A stretch of DNA of 64,000 nt from Bremia lactucae (GCF_004359215.1 NW_027152213.1:1733600-1797599); one strand, 5' to 3'; counted from the first letter of the stretch, positions 8,646 through 20,379 are shown. Numbers and translations are program-made. The notes: a model not told the origin generated them from the letters alone.

Positions 8646-11553
8646 CCTGGTAGCTCTCATAACCAATCTACGCTTCAGTCTTTTTTTTACTTCGAGGATG
8701 GACCCCTTCCCCGAACTTCTAAGGGCGCGACGTGTTGCTTTTGACAAGCTTAAAACTTGTTTGGGCCGGAATATATCGATCACATTATAGCCCAGGGCCC
8801 AGGCTTGAAGCTTTTATGCAATATAAGGCTTCCCTCAAGTTGTCTTCGACCCGCCCCTATGAGAGATTCCCTCATAGGGCGGGTCGAGGACAACTTGGCG
8901 GCATCTATGCCAACAAGGCTCACCCCTGTACCTGACGCCAGACAAAGCACGCCCTTTTATTGTTTGCATCCGTACATATGAGGGCAAAGAAGGAGAAAGT
9001 TTTATTATTTGGCTGAGGCAGGTGGACATGGCCATAACTTCGGTTACGGTCCAAACCGAGCAGCAAAAAGTGGACGTATGCCATCTCTAAGCTCGGTGGT
9101 AGAGCCAGTGAGTGGAACCTCACATGTGTCGCTTCTATAGATACCGCTTTTCCCACATGAAAATTGTCAAAACGGGAGTTGACTCGCCGCCTAATCAGTT
9201 TTTTTGGTAACGGTCGGGAATTTAAGCGTCTCGTCAGGGTAGACATACCCTAGCGGACCATGCTTAGGGGTGATGAATTCTTATCGCTGCCATGAAGCAA
9301 GATCCGTTGTCAGAAGTGTAATATTAACCATCATTATGGAAGGTCTTAACGTGGGTGCTGTAAAAACGGAGCTACATCGATCACATTTCGCTACTTTCGA
9401 AGCAGCAATCGATATTGCTTTAAACGCGGAATACGATTTTAAGTCCTTTCGCGTTAGTACCTATGGGTATTTTATTAATTCCTCGAGCACATCGGGTTCA
9501 TCTGAAAGACCAGAACCCATGGACCTCAGCATTGCTGAAGAAGAAGAAGGGCTTCAAGCTGTACAACAGCCTCGTAAAATCCGTGGATGTTACACGCGCG
9601 GGAGCACAAAGCATTGACGCCTGACTTGTCCATTGCTTAATCCGCGCAAACCTCGAAAGAGCAACAGTCTAAACCTAAACCAAAAACCCGGCACAGTGCT
9701 GGAAAACGTCGATATCAGAGTGGCGGGCGCCCTACTAGTGAAGACCAACGCTTAATTGATTCTAGAGTAGACGGGACCTAGCCCCAAATAACTCTATGCG
9801 TAATTGCACAGGGCGTAAGTACATGCACCTGGCTTGTTAGTCGAGCAGGCGACTGTAAAGGGATTTGATATGCGATGGCCAATTTTAATTGACTCAGGAC
9901 CCTGTCTCGTCCTTGATTTCGATTTGAGATATGATCTCATCCTTGGTTTGTCCTGGCATGAACGTTATGAGCCATGGATCGATTGGAGGTCTAAGACTTA
10001 GGTGCAACGCGCAAAGTTCCTAGCGAAGCTTTGGAGAGTCATGAACCCACCTTTGCTAGGCAACAAAAGCGCTACTGGCGCGAATCACTAACCATATTTG
10101 TCAGTAAGATAGATATTGGAATGTATGAGTTAATGAGCTCCAATATTAAAAACACAAATCTTGAGCCTGGCTCAGCAAAAGGGGGTGGAACGCCACATAC
10201 TCCGTCGAGTGACGCTCGTTGCAATGACGATTCAATGAATACTAAAAGCATTGTTGGACTAGGCCGAGTTATTGAGAGTGTATAGCCTCTGAGACACGTG
10301 GAGAGGCATGTCTAAGTCCACCGAGTGTGATCGGCCGAGTTGGCACTATACTGAGTGTCAGTCATGACACTACTTGCAATTTGCCAGGGCATTCCGGATC
10401 ATATCCTTCTAATGCGCGTGAAGTGACACTTAAACGATCACTGGGCAAGAAATTCGAGTTGCATTACTCCTAGTCGCATGTCGGATTGACACCAGCTCTA
10501 GTACAGAGCAAATAAAGGTTGTAAAACTTGGGAATGTGGATGTTCCAGCCTCTAAGAGGCGTATATCTCCACTCCAAGACAGTAGAGACGAGAAGCGTCT
10601 ATAACGTCACAAAGTGGTACGAGGGAGATGTTGCATACGCTTGTTAATGGTGTGACCGGTAACATTGAGGGAGAAGTTAGCCTTGATTCATTTCGTCTAG
10701 CTCTAAAAGAGCTAGACGAAATGTCGGTTGATGAGTTCGGTTGAGCCGTTGAGGCTGGTGACTTATCTGAGATAGTGGTTTTTGACCAAATCTTAAGTTA
10801 AATTCATCATTGCTTCTTGATGAAGTCGTCCTAAAGGACACAAAAGCTGCACTTAGTGCGCAGAGTGGATCACCGATCCTTAAAGATACCCCAGATCCAT
10901 TTCTTACCCCAGTTAAGGAATTTCGAGATGTGGTGTGTAACCAATCCACCATCGGTTTTATCTCCATGTCGAGGTGTCCGTCATGAAACTTTACTTGATT
11001 TCTGAACCTAAATACTGTAGTGGTCTTTACCAAAGGAAAAGTGTGACGTCATTGACGATTTCTTCCGTGCTAAGCATTAGGCTGGAATGTTAAGCGAGAG
11101 TAAATCTTCCCAATCGACACCAAAATTTTGTGTCAAAAAGCCAAATGGTAAATGGCGCATTGCACATGCTTACACTAAGCTTAATGCTACCACTATACCA
11201 GCACAACCCCCATGCCTAAAGAAGATGTTCTCCAGAACGAAATATGTTGGGATGTACGATGTACAATGCACTTGACTTAGTCGGTGATTATTAAAAACTG
11301 CTCATGCGAGCTAATGACATCCCGCATACAGCGGTAAGCACCCCAAGCGGTATGGTATGAGAGTGATTGGTTATGCCACAAGGGTTCTCTTAGCCCTAGC
11401 TACATTTAATCGTCTAGAAACGCAACTGTTCCGCCCTCATCGAGGTAATGCATATACTTATTTTAAGGCATTTTTGTCCATAGATCCCCCTAAGAAAAAT
11501 TTATAGTTAATTGGCTGGTTACTAAGAACTTAAAGTATTTACATAAGTGGTTG
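8646..11553 (+). mobile_element. Family 3 element relic: gag, protease, start of RT
   Basis: Internal region of a family 3 element, cut at 11553 by the LTR of a family 2 element. gag starts near 8698 (MDPFPELLRARRVAFD, compare MEEVPELSKAQRA at 19165) and shows the C-terminal gag region at 9340-9615 with a broken zinc knuckle (CYTRGSTKH in place of CYICGRTKH). Protease-region remnants at 9880-10285 include DLRYDLILGLSWHERYEP and WIDWRSKT. The RT N-terminal half is at 11100-11500 (FCVKKPNGKWRIAHA). A 62-bp fold-back lies in gag at 8836-8897. Many stops; dead. Confidence 0.8.
9270..9617 (+). pseudogene. Gag C-terminal region, family 3
   Basis: An open stretch of about 115 codons containing EGLNVGAVKTELHRSHFATF and EPMDLSIAEEEEGLQ, both matched in the family 3 element at 19850-20060 and, reversed, at 27657-27700. 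The following nucleocapsid knuckle has lost its second Cys and has a stop before the last Cys. The proposed start is arbitrary because the frame opens after a stop. Confidence 0.6.
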
Positions 11554-12050
11554 TGTAAGGGTGTCCCGATACATAAATATTTTTTTCTACAAGAAATATT
11601 AAATGTTAATACCTATGAAAGGAAATAAATAACGAAGTGCAAAAAAAATATTATCTTTATTAGTTTTGACTGAACAGTTTCCATTATTATTTAATCTCGT
11701 AATATTGACGCAATAAGACAATAATTCTTTTGATTAGTTGATTTGAGTTTAGATAATCCCGCCAATCGTTACAAGACACGATTAGGCTTTGCGCAAGGAA
11801 GCGCATTGCATTGTCAATTATTAAAGTATTAGAGCCAGTTGATAGAAGATCGTCATTAAAGAACTTTATATATTAAAACAGCTTTACTTTGCTCTATTCT
11901 AAAGTCATAGAATATACCTTTTGAAGCTAAGACTTCTTAGCTACTAAGAACCTTCCTCTGAACGTCGTGTACGTGAAGTAGTGGAGGTACTCACCTTCAA
12001 TGTAATCAATGTAGGTTGACTAGCACTGTTATCAGTGGTGCTTCGTTACA
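11554..12050 (+). repeat. Family 2 5' LTR
   Basis: Begins TGTAAGGGTGTCCCG and ends GTGCTTCGTTACA, 497 bp, matching 49491-49993 and 56866-57373 (shared blocks: ggaaataaataacgaag, cccgccaatcgttac, gatagaagatcgt, gacttcttagctac, cgtcgtgtacgtgaag). The flank on the left is family 3 RT coding sequence (aagtggttg, compare 22456), so this element inserted into that one. A primer-site-like TGGTAGCAC starts two bases after the LTR at 12053. Confidence 0.88.
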
Positions 12051-12100
12051 CTTGGTAGCACTTTGTAGTCCGTTCAACGGCCTAAGAACGTTCCGTCAAC

Positions 12101-12604
12101 ATGGATATGTTGGATGAAAAAAGAGGGAGCTTTCAATCTCCTAAAGAAGGCTATTATGCATCACGAAAGGTTCACCACTTAAGTGACCTTGAATGGATAG
12201 CGATCGAACGCATGAGTTCGGTCGTAGGCGGGCCAGCTGTTAGCACATTAGACGGCGTCATTGAGGCTCACGGCATCAATGGTGATGCAACGAAAGTGAA
12301 ATTTGGTATGTATAACCTTGCCAGATCTTGGGCCATGGGGCTCAAGCTTTACAACCCATTAGTCTCTGGGTCGTACGAGGTCTTTAAGACCCGGTTCAGA
12401 CAAGTGTTTGAGCCGTTACGTGTCGGGGCTCGAGTCGATCTCCTGGATTTGAAGCAGGACAAGCGTGATGTTCACGCTTATGCCCAACATACACGATGCC
12501 TTGTAGGTTGTGTTGTGAGTCATCCAGTAGATGCACAAAAACAGGTAACGTGTTTATTAAAGGTCTTGCAGACGGAACTGTCAAGACTCACCTGTTCCGG
12601 CTAA
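12101..12604 (+). pseudogene. Gag of family 2 element
   Basis: 167 codons starting at the ATG of MDMLDEKRGSFQSP, 48 bp after the primer site, which supports this start. The sequence matches the other family 2 gag at 50105-50890 (LSDLEWIAIERMSSVVGGPA, LLDLKQDKRDVHAY). It lacks a stretch present in the other copy between GGPAV and the KVKFGMYNLA segment. The remaining gag and a decayed zinc knuckle follow to about 13140 in other frames. Function of the family: capsid of the retrotransposon particle. Confidence 0.75.
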
Positions 12605-14244
12605 CTAGAGTCGCTAGACAAAGCGATCTCTGTAGCGGAACACGAGGACTTCGGCCTGAAACGAGCTTTCACCCACTCTAAAGCTTATCGTCCTTCAAGA
12701 CGATAATGAAACGGAGGTCCGGACCTATGGACCTCTCGCATGTAGAGAGCGAGAAACCTCGCTCTTTTAGCTACAAACGATGCCAAAATGCAATCGTTGG
12801 CAAAAGACGGGCCACCACACTTATGAGTCTAGTGCTCCACGCCAAGTGCGATCGTTGTTAAAAGGCGGGCCACTACGCCTATGAGCCTAGTGCCCCATGC
12901 CCAATGCTTAGAAAAACTGAGCAAAACAATCGACTTCCGTCTAGGAACAGCGGAGCACGGGGATCCGATGCTTTTGCGAATTCGCAACGGCAAGGCGGAT
13001 CGTCTGAAAACGGTTGGGGTCAGTAGGTGCGGAGCGCCCCACGGATCCAGCAACGTCAAAAAAAGAATTTGCAGGCCTTTTGACGAAAGCTGCTCCTCAC
13101 ACACAAACATTGTGTGTAAATGCCCCAGGTTATAAGGTTAACCTCATCACCTTGAAAATGTAACGTTGCAAATAAAATGCCGTGTCGATTGCGAGGCGTC
13201 AAGCAATTTTATTAAGCGCAAATGGCTAAAATGTCGTGGACCTAAATTTGTTAAGCGCGATACTCTCTAGCGAGGATGACAGCGCGCCAAGCAACAGGCG
13301 CATCTGCAATAGTAAAGAGCGTGTAGTTGGTATTTAATACGCGTTTAAACAGTACGATGATGATTTCATCGTACTGATTTGGATAACAAATTTGATGTCA
13401 TCCGTGGACTACCGTGGCTCAAAAAGTACGAGCCATGCATAAACTGGCAGCATCAAGCCGTAACACTGTCTGCCTCTCTTGAAGTGTCCACAAGCGTGTG
13501 GATGTCCTAAGATTGAGTGCGATGGTCTCGCTTGTGGTTCAGTCGTTTGCACGACTGCACAAGACCTCAGTGTGACAATCTATCACACTGTGGATTTAGA
13601 TATAGACGGCTGTGCACAAGCACATGCAGCGTCGAAGGTACACCACTCAAAATAAGTCGAGTCGTACATAACAAGGATGCTTGTTTAGAAAGCAACATCA
13701 AAGAAATCTTCAAACTACTGTGTATAAGAGACAGTGCGAAAGTCCTAGATCGACTGGAAAGTCGGTCGCAGAGGATCTCGCTGTGGTTGCGCAACCACAG
13801 CCAGAGGTAGTCGGGAAGGATACTTTCCAATTTGAACCTTAGGGAGTAAAACCCAGAAAATCTGCGGGAATAAGTTTCCAGAAACCTGTGGTCAAAGGAA
13901 GCCAGGTACCCTTGGAACAAAGTTCCAGATAATATTGAGACACTAAATGTCTTCATAAATAACGGATCAAGTGTAGGCGCTTATACACTTGATATGATCG
14001 CGCCTTCGAAGTTAACTTCGGAGATAAATAAACTGCCAACGCTAGAACCAAAACGGTTCTTGCGTGATCTGCGTAATTGCAAAGTCAAACGGACCTGCTT
14101 ACTTATCACAGATGGCAAGTGCGTGGCCGATATTCAATCGGCAATAGTATTCCTGGGAACGAACGGGTTCTCAGCAGATCATTGTTGGACTAAAGTGTCC
14201 AAGTTCGGAATATTGTTTTCATGTAACAGTGGCCACACCTCGTA

Positions 14245-14860
14245 AGCAAGTACCAGCGACTGATAAGTTCTTTGCCGATCGCTTAGCGACGGGCCATGTT
14301 AGGGAGTCAACCTTTTCACCAAGCTCTCCGACTTTCTGTGTGCATGAAGCAACAGGAGGGTGGCGGATTGTGTATTCTTTCAAGAATTGAGCGCTACAAT
14401 AATACCGGCTCAACCGTCGATACCACGACAAGCCTTAATCATTGAGGATATGTCAAGGAGTTCTATCTTTTCGTCAATGAATCTGATGGATGGAGTCTAT
14501 CAGGTCCCTATGCGAGAACACGATATCCCGTTCACTGGAGGAAGCACCTCAAACGGAATGCTTATGAGTAGCTATTTATGCCACAGGGCTGCCCTGGGAC
14601 ACTCTACAGGTGTATAACCAATCTGCTGAGATCAGTGCAGAATTTCGGACCGAGTTATTTTGATGACGTCTCGTTCATAGCAGAGCCAAGAATGAAAAGT
14701 CGGGCGTTGATGTACATCGCGCCCACGTCCAAAATGTTATTAAACTTATGCGTCAGCATAAGTTGTATGCAAATCTCAAGAAGTGTAAATTCGCTGCAAG
14801 CGAAATATTAGGGTGCATCGAGAGTAAACGTGGTGTACGCCCGGTCTGATAAAGATCAAG
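14245..14860 (+). pseudogene. Reverse transcriptase of family 2 Pol
   Basis: RT fingers and palm remnants: SPTFCVHEATGGWRIVYS-like near 14330-14385, then IPRQALIIEDMSRSSIFSSM (14418-14475), LMDGVYQVPM, and YFDDVSFIAEP near 14657-14690, carrying the catalytic Asp pair. The motif between them (MPQGCPGTLY, 14578-14610) is a damaged GMPQGLRNAPATF. The intact-looking counterpart is at 52296-52832. Confidence 0.75.
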
Positions 14861-15044
14861 GCAATCACCTATTGGCCTGTGCCAGTCGATGTAAAGGGAC
14901 TTCGATAGTTCCTCATCTTAGCGGTGTACTTACATAAGTCTTCCCGCAATTATGACAAAATTACAGTGAGCCTTTCTTCTTTGTTGAAGGAAAATGTAAA
15001 GTGGTCATGGAACGCTAATTAACAGCGTTCCTATCAAGCAAAGC

Positions 15045-15620
15045 TTGATGCAGTCGCCAATCCTGGCGATTGATGACCAAGACAGACCATTTCATGTGGT
15101 CTGCGACGCCAGCGATTTTGCAATCGGTTGTGTGTTAATGCAGTATGACACAAATGACGTAGAGCGCATCTCGTCTGTTATCAATCGCGTCAGCTTCAAC
15201 CAGCTGAACGCAACTATCCAGTGCATGAAAAGGAACTCCTTGCCATGAAATACGCACTGGCTAAGTTTAGGGTCTATCTCTTGGGAGATAGACCGTTCAT
15301 TGAATATAAGAGCCATGCGTCTTTACGCACGGCCGTAAACAGTCCACATCTCTCGCAAGGAATGGCAAGATGGTTGTTTTCTTCGCGGAGTACAACTTCT
15401 TTGTGGGATATAAGCAGTCGTCTTCAGAACCTGGTCGACAGAATGATGGACAGTGGCCATCACTCGTATTTTGATATTATGATGTACACATAAGTATAAT
15501 ATGTAACTAAGGGCTATATGAATTCTGTTGCTCCAAGACGACTTGATGTCGTCGCTGATGCCCTGTCGCGCCGGCCCGATATTAAGCCGGCTTCACAAGA
15601 CAACAATGAAAATAAGCCCA
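15045..15620 (+). pseudogene. RNase H of family 2 Pol, with inserted segment
   Basis: RNase H motif VVCDASDFAIGCVLMQYDT at about 15097-15155 and HEKELLAMKYALAKFRVYLL at 15221-15290. Homology to the other copies breaks at about 15414 (ggatataag) and resumes at about 15533 (caagacgacttgatgtcg, ADALSRRPD). The extra bases are bounded by a 9-nt inverted pair, agtcgtctt at 15416 and aagacgact at 15535. The gene is also frameshifted. Confidence 0.75.
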
Positions 15621-15859
15621 CTGTTGCAGCGATAATTGCTCCATCGTAAACATTACTTGACGACTTTAAAAGAACCCATGAAGAAGATAATGCTCTAAAA
15701 CGTACGATGGATTACCTTAGAACTCCATCACAACAACCCTTAAAATGATTGCCGCAATTGTATCGATCTTTAACGAATCGGTACACAGCACGCAATAGTT
15801 TTTTGTGAAACGCAGCCATTGCTGGCGGCACAGCTCGTGGCGTCATCCCTACCCATAAT

Positions 15860-16740
15860 TATTTGCGTTTGCGCATCATGTATGAGTGCCACGATGTGCC
15901 TACAGGCATTGTGGACGCAAGAAAAATTTATCTCACGATAAGCCGCGATTTCTACTGGCCACGCTAGTATGTGCTCGTATGCGTGCTTGCGAAGTTTGTC
16001 AACGGGTGAAGCCCAGTGCTTCATCTTGTGCTCCGTTTAAACCTCTGCCTGTTAAGCAGAGTGTTGGCAGTCCGTATCAATGGACTTCGTCTTCGGATTT
16101 ACTGAGGACGATCACAAGAATAATGGTATTCTTGTGTTTCTTATCGTTTCAGCAAGATGTACATCTTGCTGCATCCCGGAGTCGATCAGAGCCAAAGGTT
16201 GTGCTTGTGTCTTTGCCGATACGATATTTCGACTCCCGTGTGTTAACCCGAGAATTGGTCTCAGTCTGAGACCCCATATTAACGGCAAATTTTTGGCAAT
16301 CTGCGTTCAAATACCTTTAAAAAAAATTGAAAATGTCAACATCTGACCATCTGTTTCAGGATGGTCAGACAGATCGTGCAAATCGTTTTCCTCTGTATAA
16401 TACGTTACGGAGTCGCCCACTCTTTTACCAGTTGAAGCGAGTTCTTGCCAATGGTAGTATTTGCCATGAACAATTCAGTGCATGCTTCTTCAATGCATAC
16501 ACCGTTTTTCTGAACGGCTTACGCCATCCACGTGTTCCCACATGTTTAAAAGTAATTCCTACTCAAGGGAGGAGGGACTTGCTCGAGCAAAGAACAATTA
16601 AGCTCTTGCTCATCATGATTGACCCTACGGTCATGGCGAAGGATATCCATGTTGATTCAATCGACATTGAAATGGAAAAATTCAGTAATAGCGATTATGC
16701 TACTACTAGCTTTGATAACGATGCCGAAAGACACAATATC
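15860..16740 (+). pseudogene. Integrase of family 2 Pol
   Basis: Zinc module in pieces (CARMRACEVCQRVKPSAS near 15967-16020), core first Asp in MDFVFGFTEDDHKNNGILVF (16080-16140), Glu region at DGQTDRANR (16363-16386, where the catalytic Glu reads Asp), and the NGLRHPRVP motif (16515-16540). The second catalytic Asp region is degraded. The palindromes at 16113-16136, 16151-16170 and 16342-16369 are discussed in the findings. Confidence 0.75.
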
Positions 16741-16987
16741 TAATTAATAAAATTAATGCGAACAATAATGCTTTTGTTAATGACTGGAATTACATCTCCG
16801 CAGTCCGTATCGGTAGCACGGAAGCGAAAATCAAAACTAATTCGGCAAGGAGAATTCTTCTGGATAGAGAAGCAGTGATCCGTTTCGTACATGATTCCAT
16901 CGCTGATGCGGCGGCAGAGCAAACAATCTCTCATTCTATTTTAACGATGTAGTCATACTGTCTGCGGTAAACCTACCAAAACATGTA

Positions 16988-17720
16988 GTGACGACTATGG
17001 GAAGTTCTAAATTACTGCCCAGAAATACCGGCCCGTTTCGTGTACTGCACCGCCAAGGCAATGCGTACACAATCGAGCTGCCTCGTAGGATGCATACGCA
17101 TCCTACGTTTTATGTTGAGCGTCTCCGCCCGTACCATCAGTACGAGGCTTCTTCCGATTCCAAATCACTCTGGAACGGTCTAAGGCGTCTGCCAAAGCCT
17201 GATGGTCCCGAGCTAGAGCGCGATAGTCTCGGGACAGAGTCTGGTTCTCACGAACCAGATGTTCCACAACATCCTCCAAGAATAAGATCTTTTGACGAGC
17301 TGTCACCAGCTCGTTTTAAAGGGGCGAATTTGTCCTTTCATTTGCCACTTGATCAACCGCAACTTGAGCCCAGGTTTTCAACTGGTCATGAGAAAAATTG
17401 TCGACCGTCACCGCTTAATCGCGACAACGGGATCGCTTGTGATCAATGTCCTCCCGTAAATAATGGAGGACGTGACCCAAGTCACGGTGTTGACTCGGGT
17501 TCAACGAACGAAGCGAACCCGATTTTCCTTCCTCCCCCAAATCCATTGACTTATTTGAGTGGTGAAAAGCGTTTCCTTGTTGAGCGCTTCTCGAACCACC
17601 GTGAGGTGTAGGGGGTTCGAACGGATTATCTCATTTGATGGCGTGGGTATCCACCCTCGATGAACGTTTTGGGTCTCATTCGACAGTACGAAAAGACCCA
17701 TCCTTCTTGATAGGGACTAT
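16988..17720 (+). pseudogene. Integrase C-terminus, linker and chromodomain, family 2
   Basis: An open stretch of 207 codons (16988-17611): GPFRVLHRQGNAYTIELPRR and HPTFYVERLRPYHQYE are the SH3-like integrase C-terminal domain, followed by a Pro/Ser-rich linker and then EKRFLVERFSNHREV, the start of the chromodomain. The chromodomain continues in another frame as a degraded WRGYP motif and IRQYEKTHPS (to about 17705). It contains the inverted repeat gtaggatgc/gcatcctac at 17085-17106. A related copy lies at 55029-55760. Confidence 0.8.
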
Positions 17721-18640
17721 CAGAGAAAGATCGCTCCCTGCGCTCTTAGAAGGATTGGAGGTTCTCAATCCATTCGCGCATCTCACAAGAAATGAGCGTC
17801 CTCCAATGAGGGTCTTCAAGTTTTATACCTCCTTAGGGTTCATGACGTTCACCCTTAAAACAGCATGGACATTTGATACCCAATGAGAGGCAAGGTAACT
17901 TTATCTCTTGAGAAAAAGGTGCAGCTCGCAGCGTGCACCGAATACGGGTCCGTCTTTTGAACTGACACGGAAAGCATCCAATTTGTCAAGCCAGGCCTTG
18001 CAATCTATGCTTTGCACATCCTGAACAAATGCTTTCCAAGCTTGGAACAAAGAAGTGACACCCCCTTTGCCCGCTTACATCTTTACCACTATTGCCGGAA
18101 AAAGGCATCTATTCCGTTTGGTCCTCACCAGGCTTGTGAAGCCCGGATCAGTCGAATAACAAAATATGGTATCGATCGCTGGTCATACAATACCAACGAG
18201 TTAGGTCGCCCTTAGTGGACTACCAGGGCTTCTTTTCTGAGTGAACCGCAAACATTGCCGTCCCTCTCTGGTTGGTTCATGTTAACGTTAACGCTAACAT
18301 TGATCTTTAGAATCACTCCGTTTCTACTAGCACCACCAGTAGCATGCTTACGAAGTGACCTTTACGGTCACTTCATTCCTAGTGATGCATACTGACATCA
18401 CTAGAATTATAGTCGTCCATAGAGTCATCACAAGATGACACCGCACCAAAAGTTTTTTAACGAAGTGTCAAATAACTTCGTCATCACCTTTTTGGTTGTC
18501 ACGTTCGAACCCGTAGGTTTGATGGAATATGGTCCCGGTTGAACCGGAAGCCTGAACAGTTGCCACCGAGTCGGGTAAAGACGCCGAGCGGCCCAGTCAC
18601 CTACAAAGGGAGTAGCAGGTAGTCATCTCCGATTGGAGCA
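17721..18640 (+). other. C-terminal tail and 3' non-coding region of family 2 element
   Basis: A tail reading RERSLPALLEGLEVLNPFAH (about 17726-17785) follows the chromodomain; its relative on the minus strand at 63394-63470 reads RRRALRALERDCKLSSPLRV. From about 17890 there is no coding signal. The block atgttaacgttaacgctaac (18279) and the hairpin-like repeats around 18350-18420 are shared with 56245-56380 of the other family 2 element. It is truncated at the family 3 LTR. Confidence 0.6.
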
Positions 18641-19104
18641 TGTAATGGGGCACACATCGGTTGGAGAGCCGTTGTTGAGGTACATTTACTTTATGGGTAA
18701 AATACCCTTTATCGTATTCGAAAATAGCTAATTACTTAAGCCCCATTGGTTATGGTATTAAATGTGGTCGGCGGCCGAAATCTGTTTTTAATTAGCTAGG
18801 GTAAGGTTTTGGATTTAATAATTAAATTAAGTGCAGTTCCCCTTTTGATCTTAAAGAGTTACGTGCCTTCCTTACGCTTGCGCATTGATCTGTAAGAGAT
18901 AGAAGCCTTTCTAAGGTATATCCTCTTGGGCACTAGTTGCCACTTGGTTCTCCGAACCCTTGAATCCCTTGAACTAAGATTCCTAAAGCTTAAATAGCTT
19001 GTACGACTCCCTGAGTTGCTAAACCCATTAGTTCAATAAAACTAAGCGACTATCTGAGTCTGAAAGTCTTCCTCTGACTTTAGGAGCAAGGTAGCTCCGC
19101 TACA
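18641..19104 (+). repeat. Family 3 5' LTR
   Basis: 464 bp, from TGTAATGGGGCACACATCGG to TAGCTCCGCTACA. Nearly the same length as its inverted counterpart at 28379-28840. Followed by cc and TGGTAGCAC (19107-19115), a likely primer-binding site: its complement ends GTGCTACCA, consistent with the 3' end of an initiator-Met-like tRNA, though I could not test this against an oomycete tRNA set. Confidence 0.9.
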
Positions 19105-19162
19105 CCTGGTAGCACTCGTAGTCAATCTACGCCTGAATCTTCACAAGACTAAACTCTCACGA

Positions 19163-20250
19163 AAATGGAAGAGGTTCCAGAACTGTCAAAAGCGCAACGC
19201 GCCGCTTTATGACAGCTCAAAACTTTATTTGGGCTTGAACACGTGGAATTTATTATCTCCCAGGGACCAGAGGTCCTTCATGCAAGGCTTGAAGCCTTCA
19301 TGCGATATGAAGCCTTCCTGATCGGTCAGGTACAGGACCACTTAGCGAAATCTATGCCAATCCGGTGCATCTCTGTATCTGAGAGCCGATAGCTCGCCCT
19401 CTAGCTGTAAATGTGAAGACATTTGAGGGAAATGAGGGGGGAAATCTCGCTTTTTGGATTAAGCAGATGGAAATGTCCATTGATTCCGCCTTGTTTTTAA
19501 CAGAACGGCAAAAGGTGGCTATGGCCATTTCCGAACTTGGAGGTAGAGCTATGGAGTGGGCACTTTCGTGCAGTACGTCCATAAAAGACGCTTTTCCCTC
19601 ATGGGATTGCTGAAACAGCAAATGACTAGCATGTTTGCACTGCTTGATCAGGCTTTTCGCATGCGAGCACGGCTCCTAGCGACTCGACAGGGTAAACGAA
19701 CCCTAGGGGACTTTGTCCAGGAGTTGAGAACCCTCAATGCATCTATGAATCAAGACCCGGTGTCCCAGTCCAGTCGGCTAATTCGAGTGGTGTAAGTTGA
19801 TGAAACAAAGCCTTTCACGCGTTAGTCGTAACAATATGTATTGGGGGTCTCAATGAGGGCGTTGTTCGGACGGAATTATTCCGATCTCATCTTGCTACAT
19901 TCGAAGAGGCAGTTGCCATAGCGCTACGCGCTGAGTTCGACTTAAGGTCTGCTCGCGTTAGCACGTCTGTTTACCGTAAAAGCTCTTCGAGCACATGGGT
20001 TCCGTCTAATAGAGCGGAACCCATGGATTTGAGCCTCGTTGAGGAAGGAGAAGAGACTCTTCAAGGTGTGGAACAGCATAAGACCATCCGTAGATGTTAT
20101 ATATGCGGACGCACGAAACATTTACGGCCGGCCTACCTCCTACGAAATTCGCGTAAAGCTCGAAAGAGCTCCAACTCTGACCTTTACCAGAGATCTGGTA
20201 CGGTGCGGGAAAACGTCGATACCCAGTAGGTGCGGGCCGCCCTACTGAGG
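19163..20250 (+). pseudogene. Gag of family 3 element
   Basis: Starts at the ATG of MEEVPELSKAQRAAL (about 19165), 50 bp after the primer site, with the same start in the inverted copy at 28318. Recognisable segments are VEFIISQGPEVLHARLEAFM (19250-19310), [20 protein letters not shown] (19455-19515), RQGKRTLGDFVQELR (19686-19730), EPMDLSLVEEGEE (20018-20056) and the knuckle CYICGRTKH. Several frameshifts split it. Likely structural protein of the particle. Confidence 0.8.
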
Positions 20251-20379
20251 AAGACCTAGGCTCTATGAACCTCTAGGTGGTGAGAGTGACAGAACCTAGC
20301 CCCTATTAGCTCGGTGCTTAATGGCACGGGGCGAGAGTACAAGCCTGGCTTACTAGTCGCTCAAGCGACTGTCAAGGGC

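Larger units (their letters stand above)
12051..18640 (+). mobile_element. Family 2 element interior, no 3' LTR
   Basis: Interior of a Ty3/Gypsy chromovirus in the order gag (12101-13140), protease region (about 13930-14240), RT (14245-14860), RNase H (15045-15620), integrase (15860-16560), integrase C-terminus and linker (16988-17560), chromodomain (about 17560-17700) and 3' non-coding region. The 3' region stops at 18640, where a family 3 LTR begins, so the end of this element and its 3' LTR are missing. Frames are broken throughout. A ~119-bp extra segment interrupts RNase H at 15415-15533. Confidence 0.85.
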
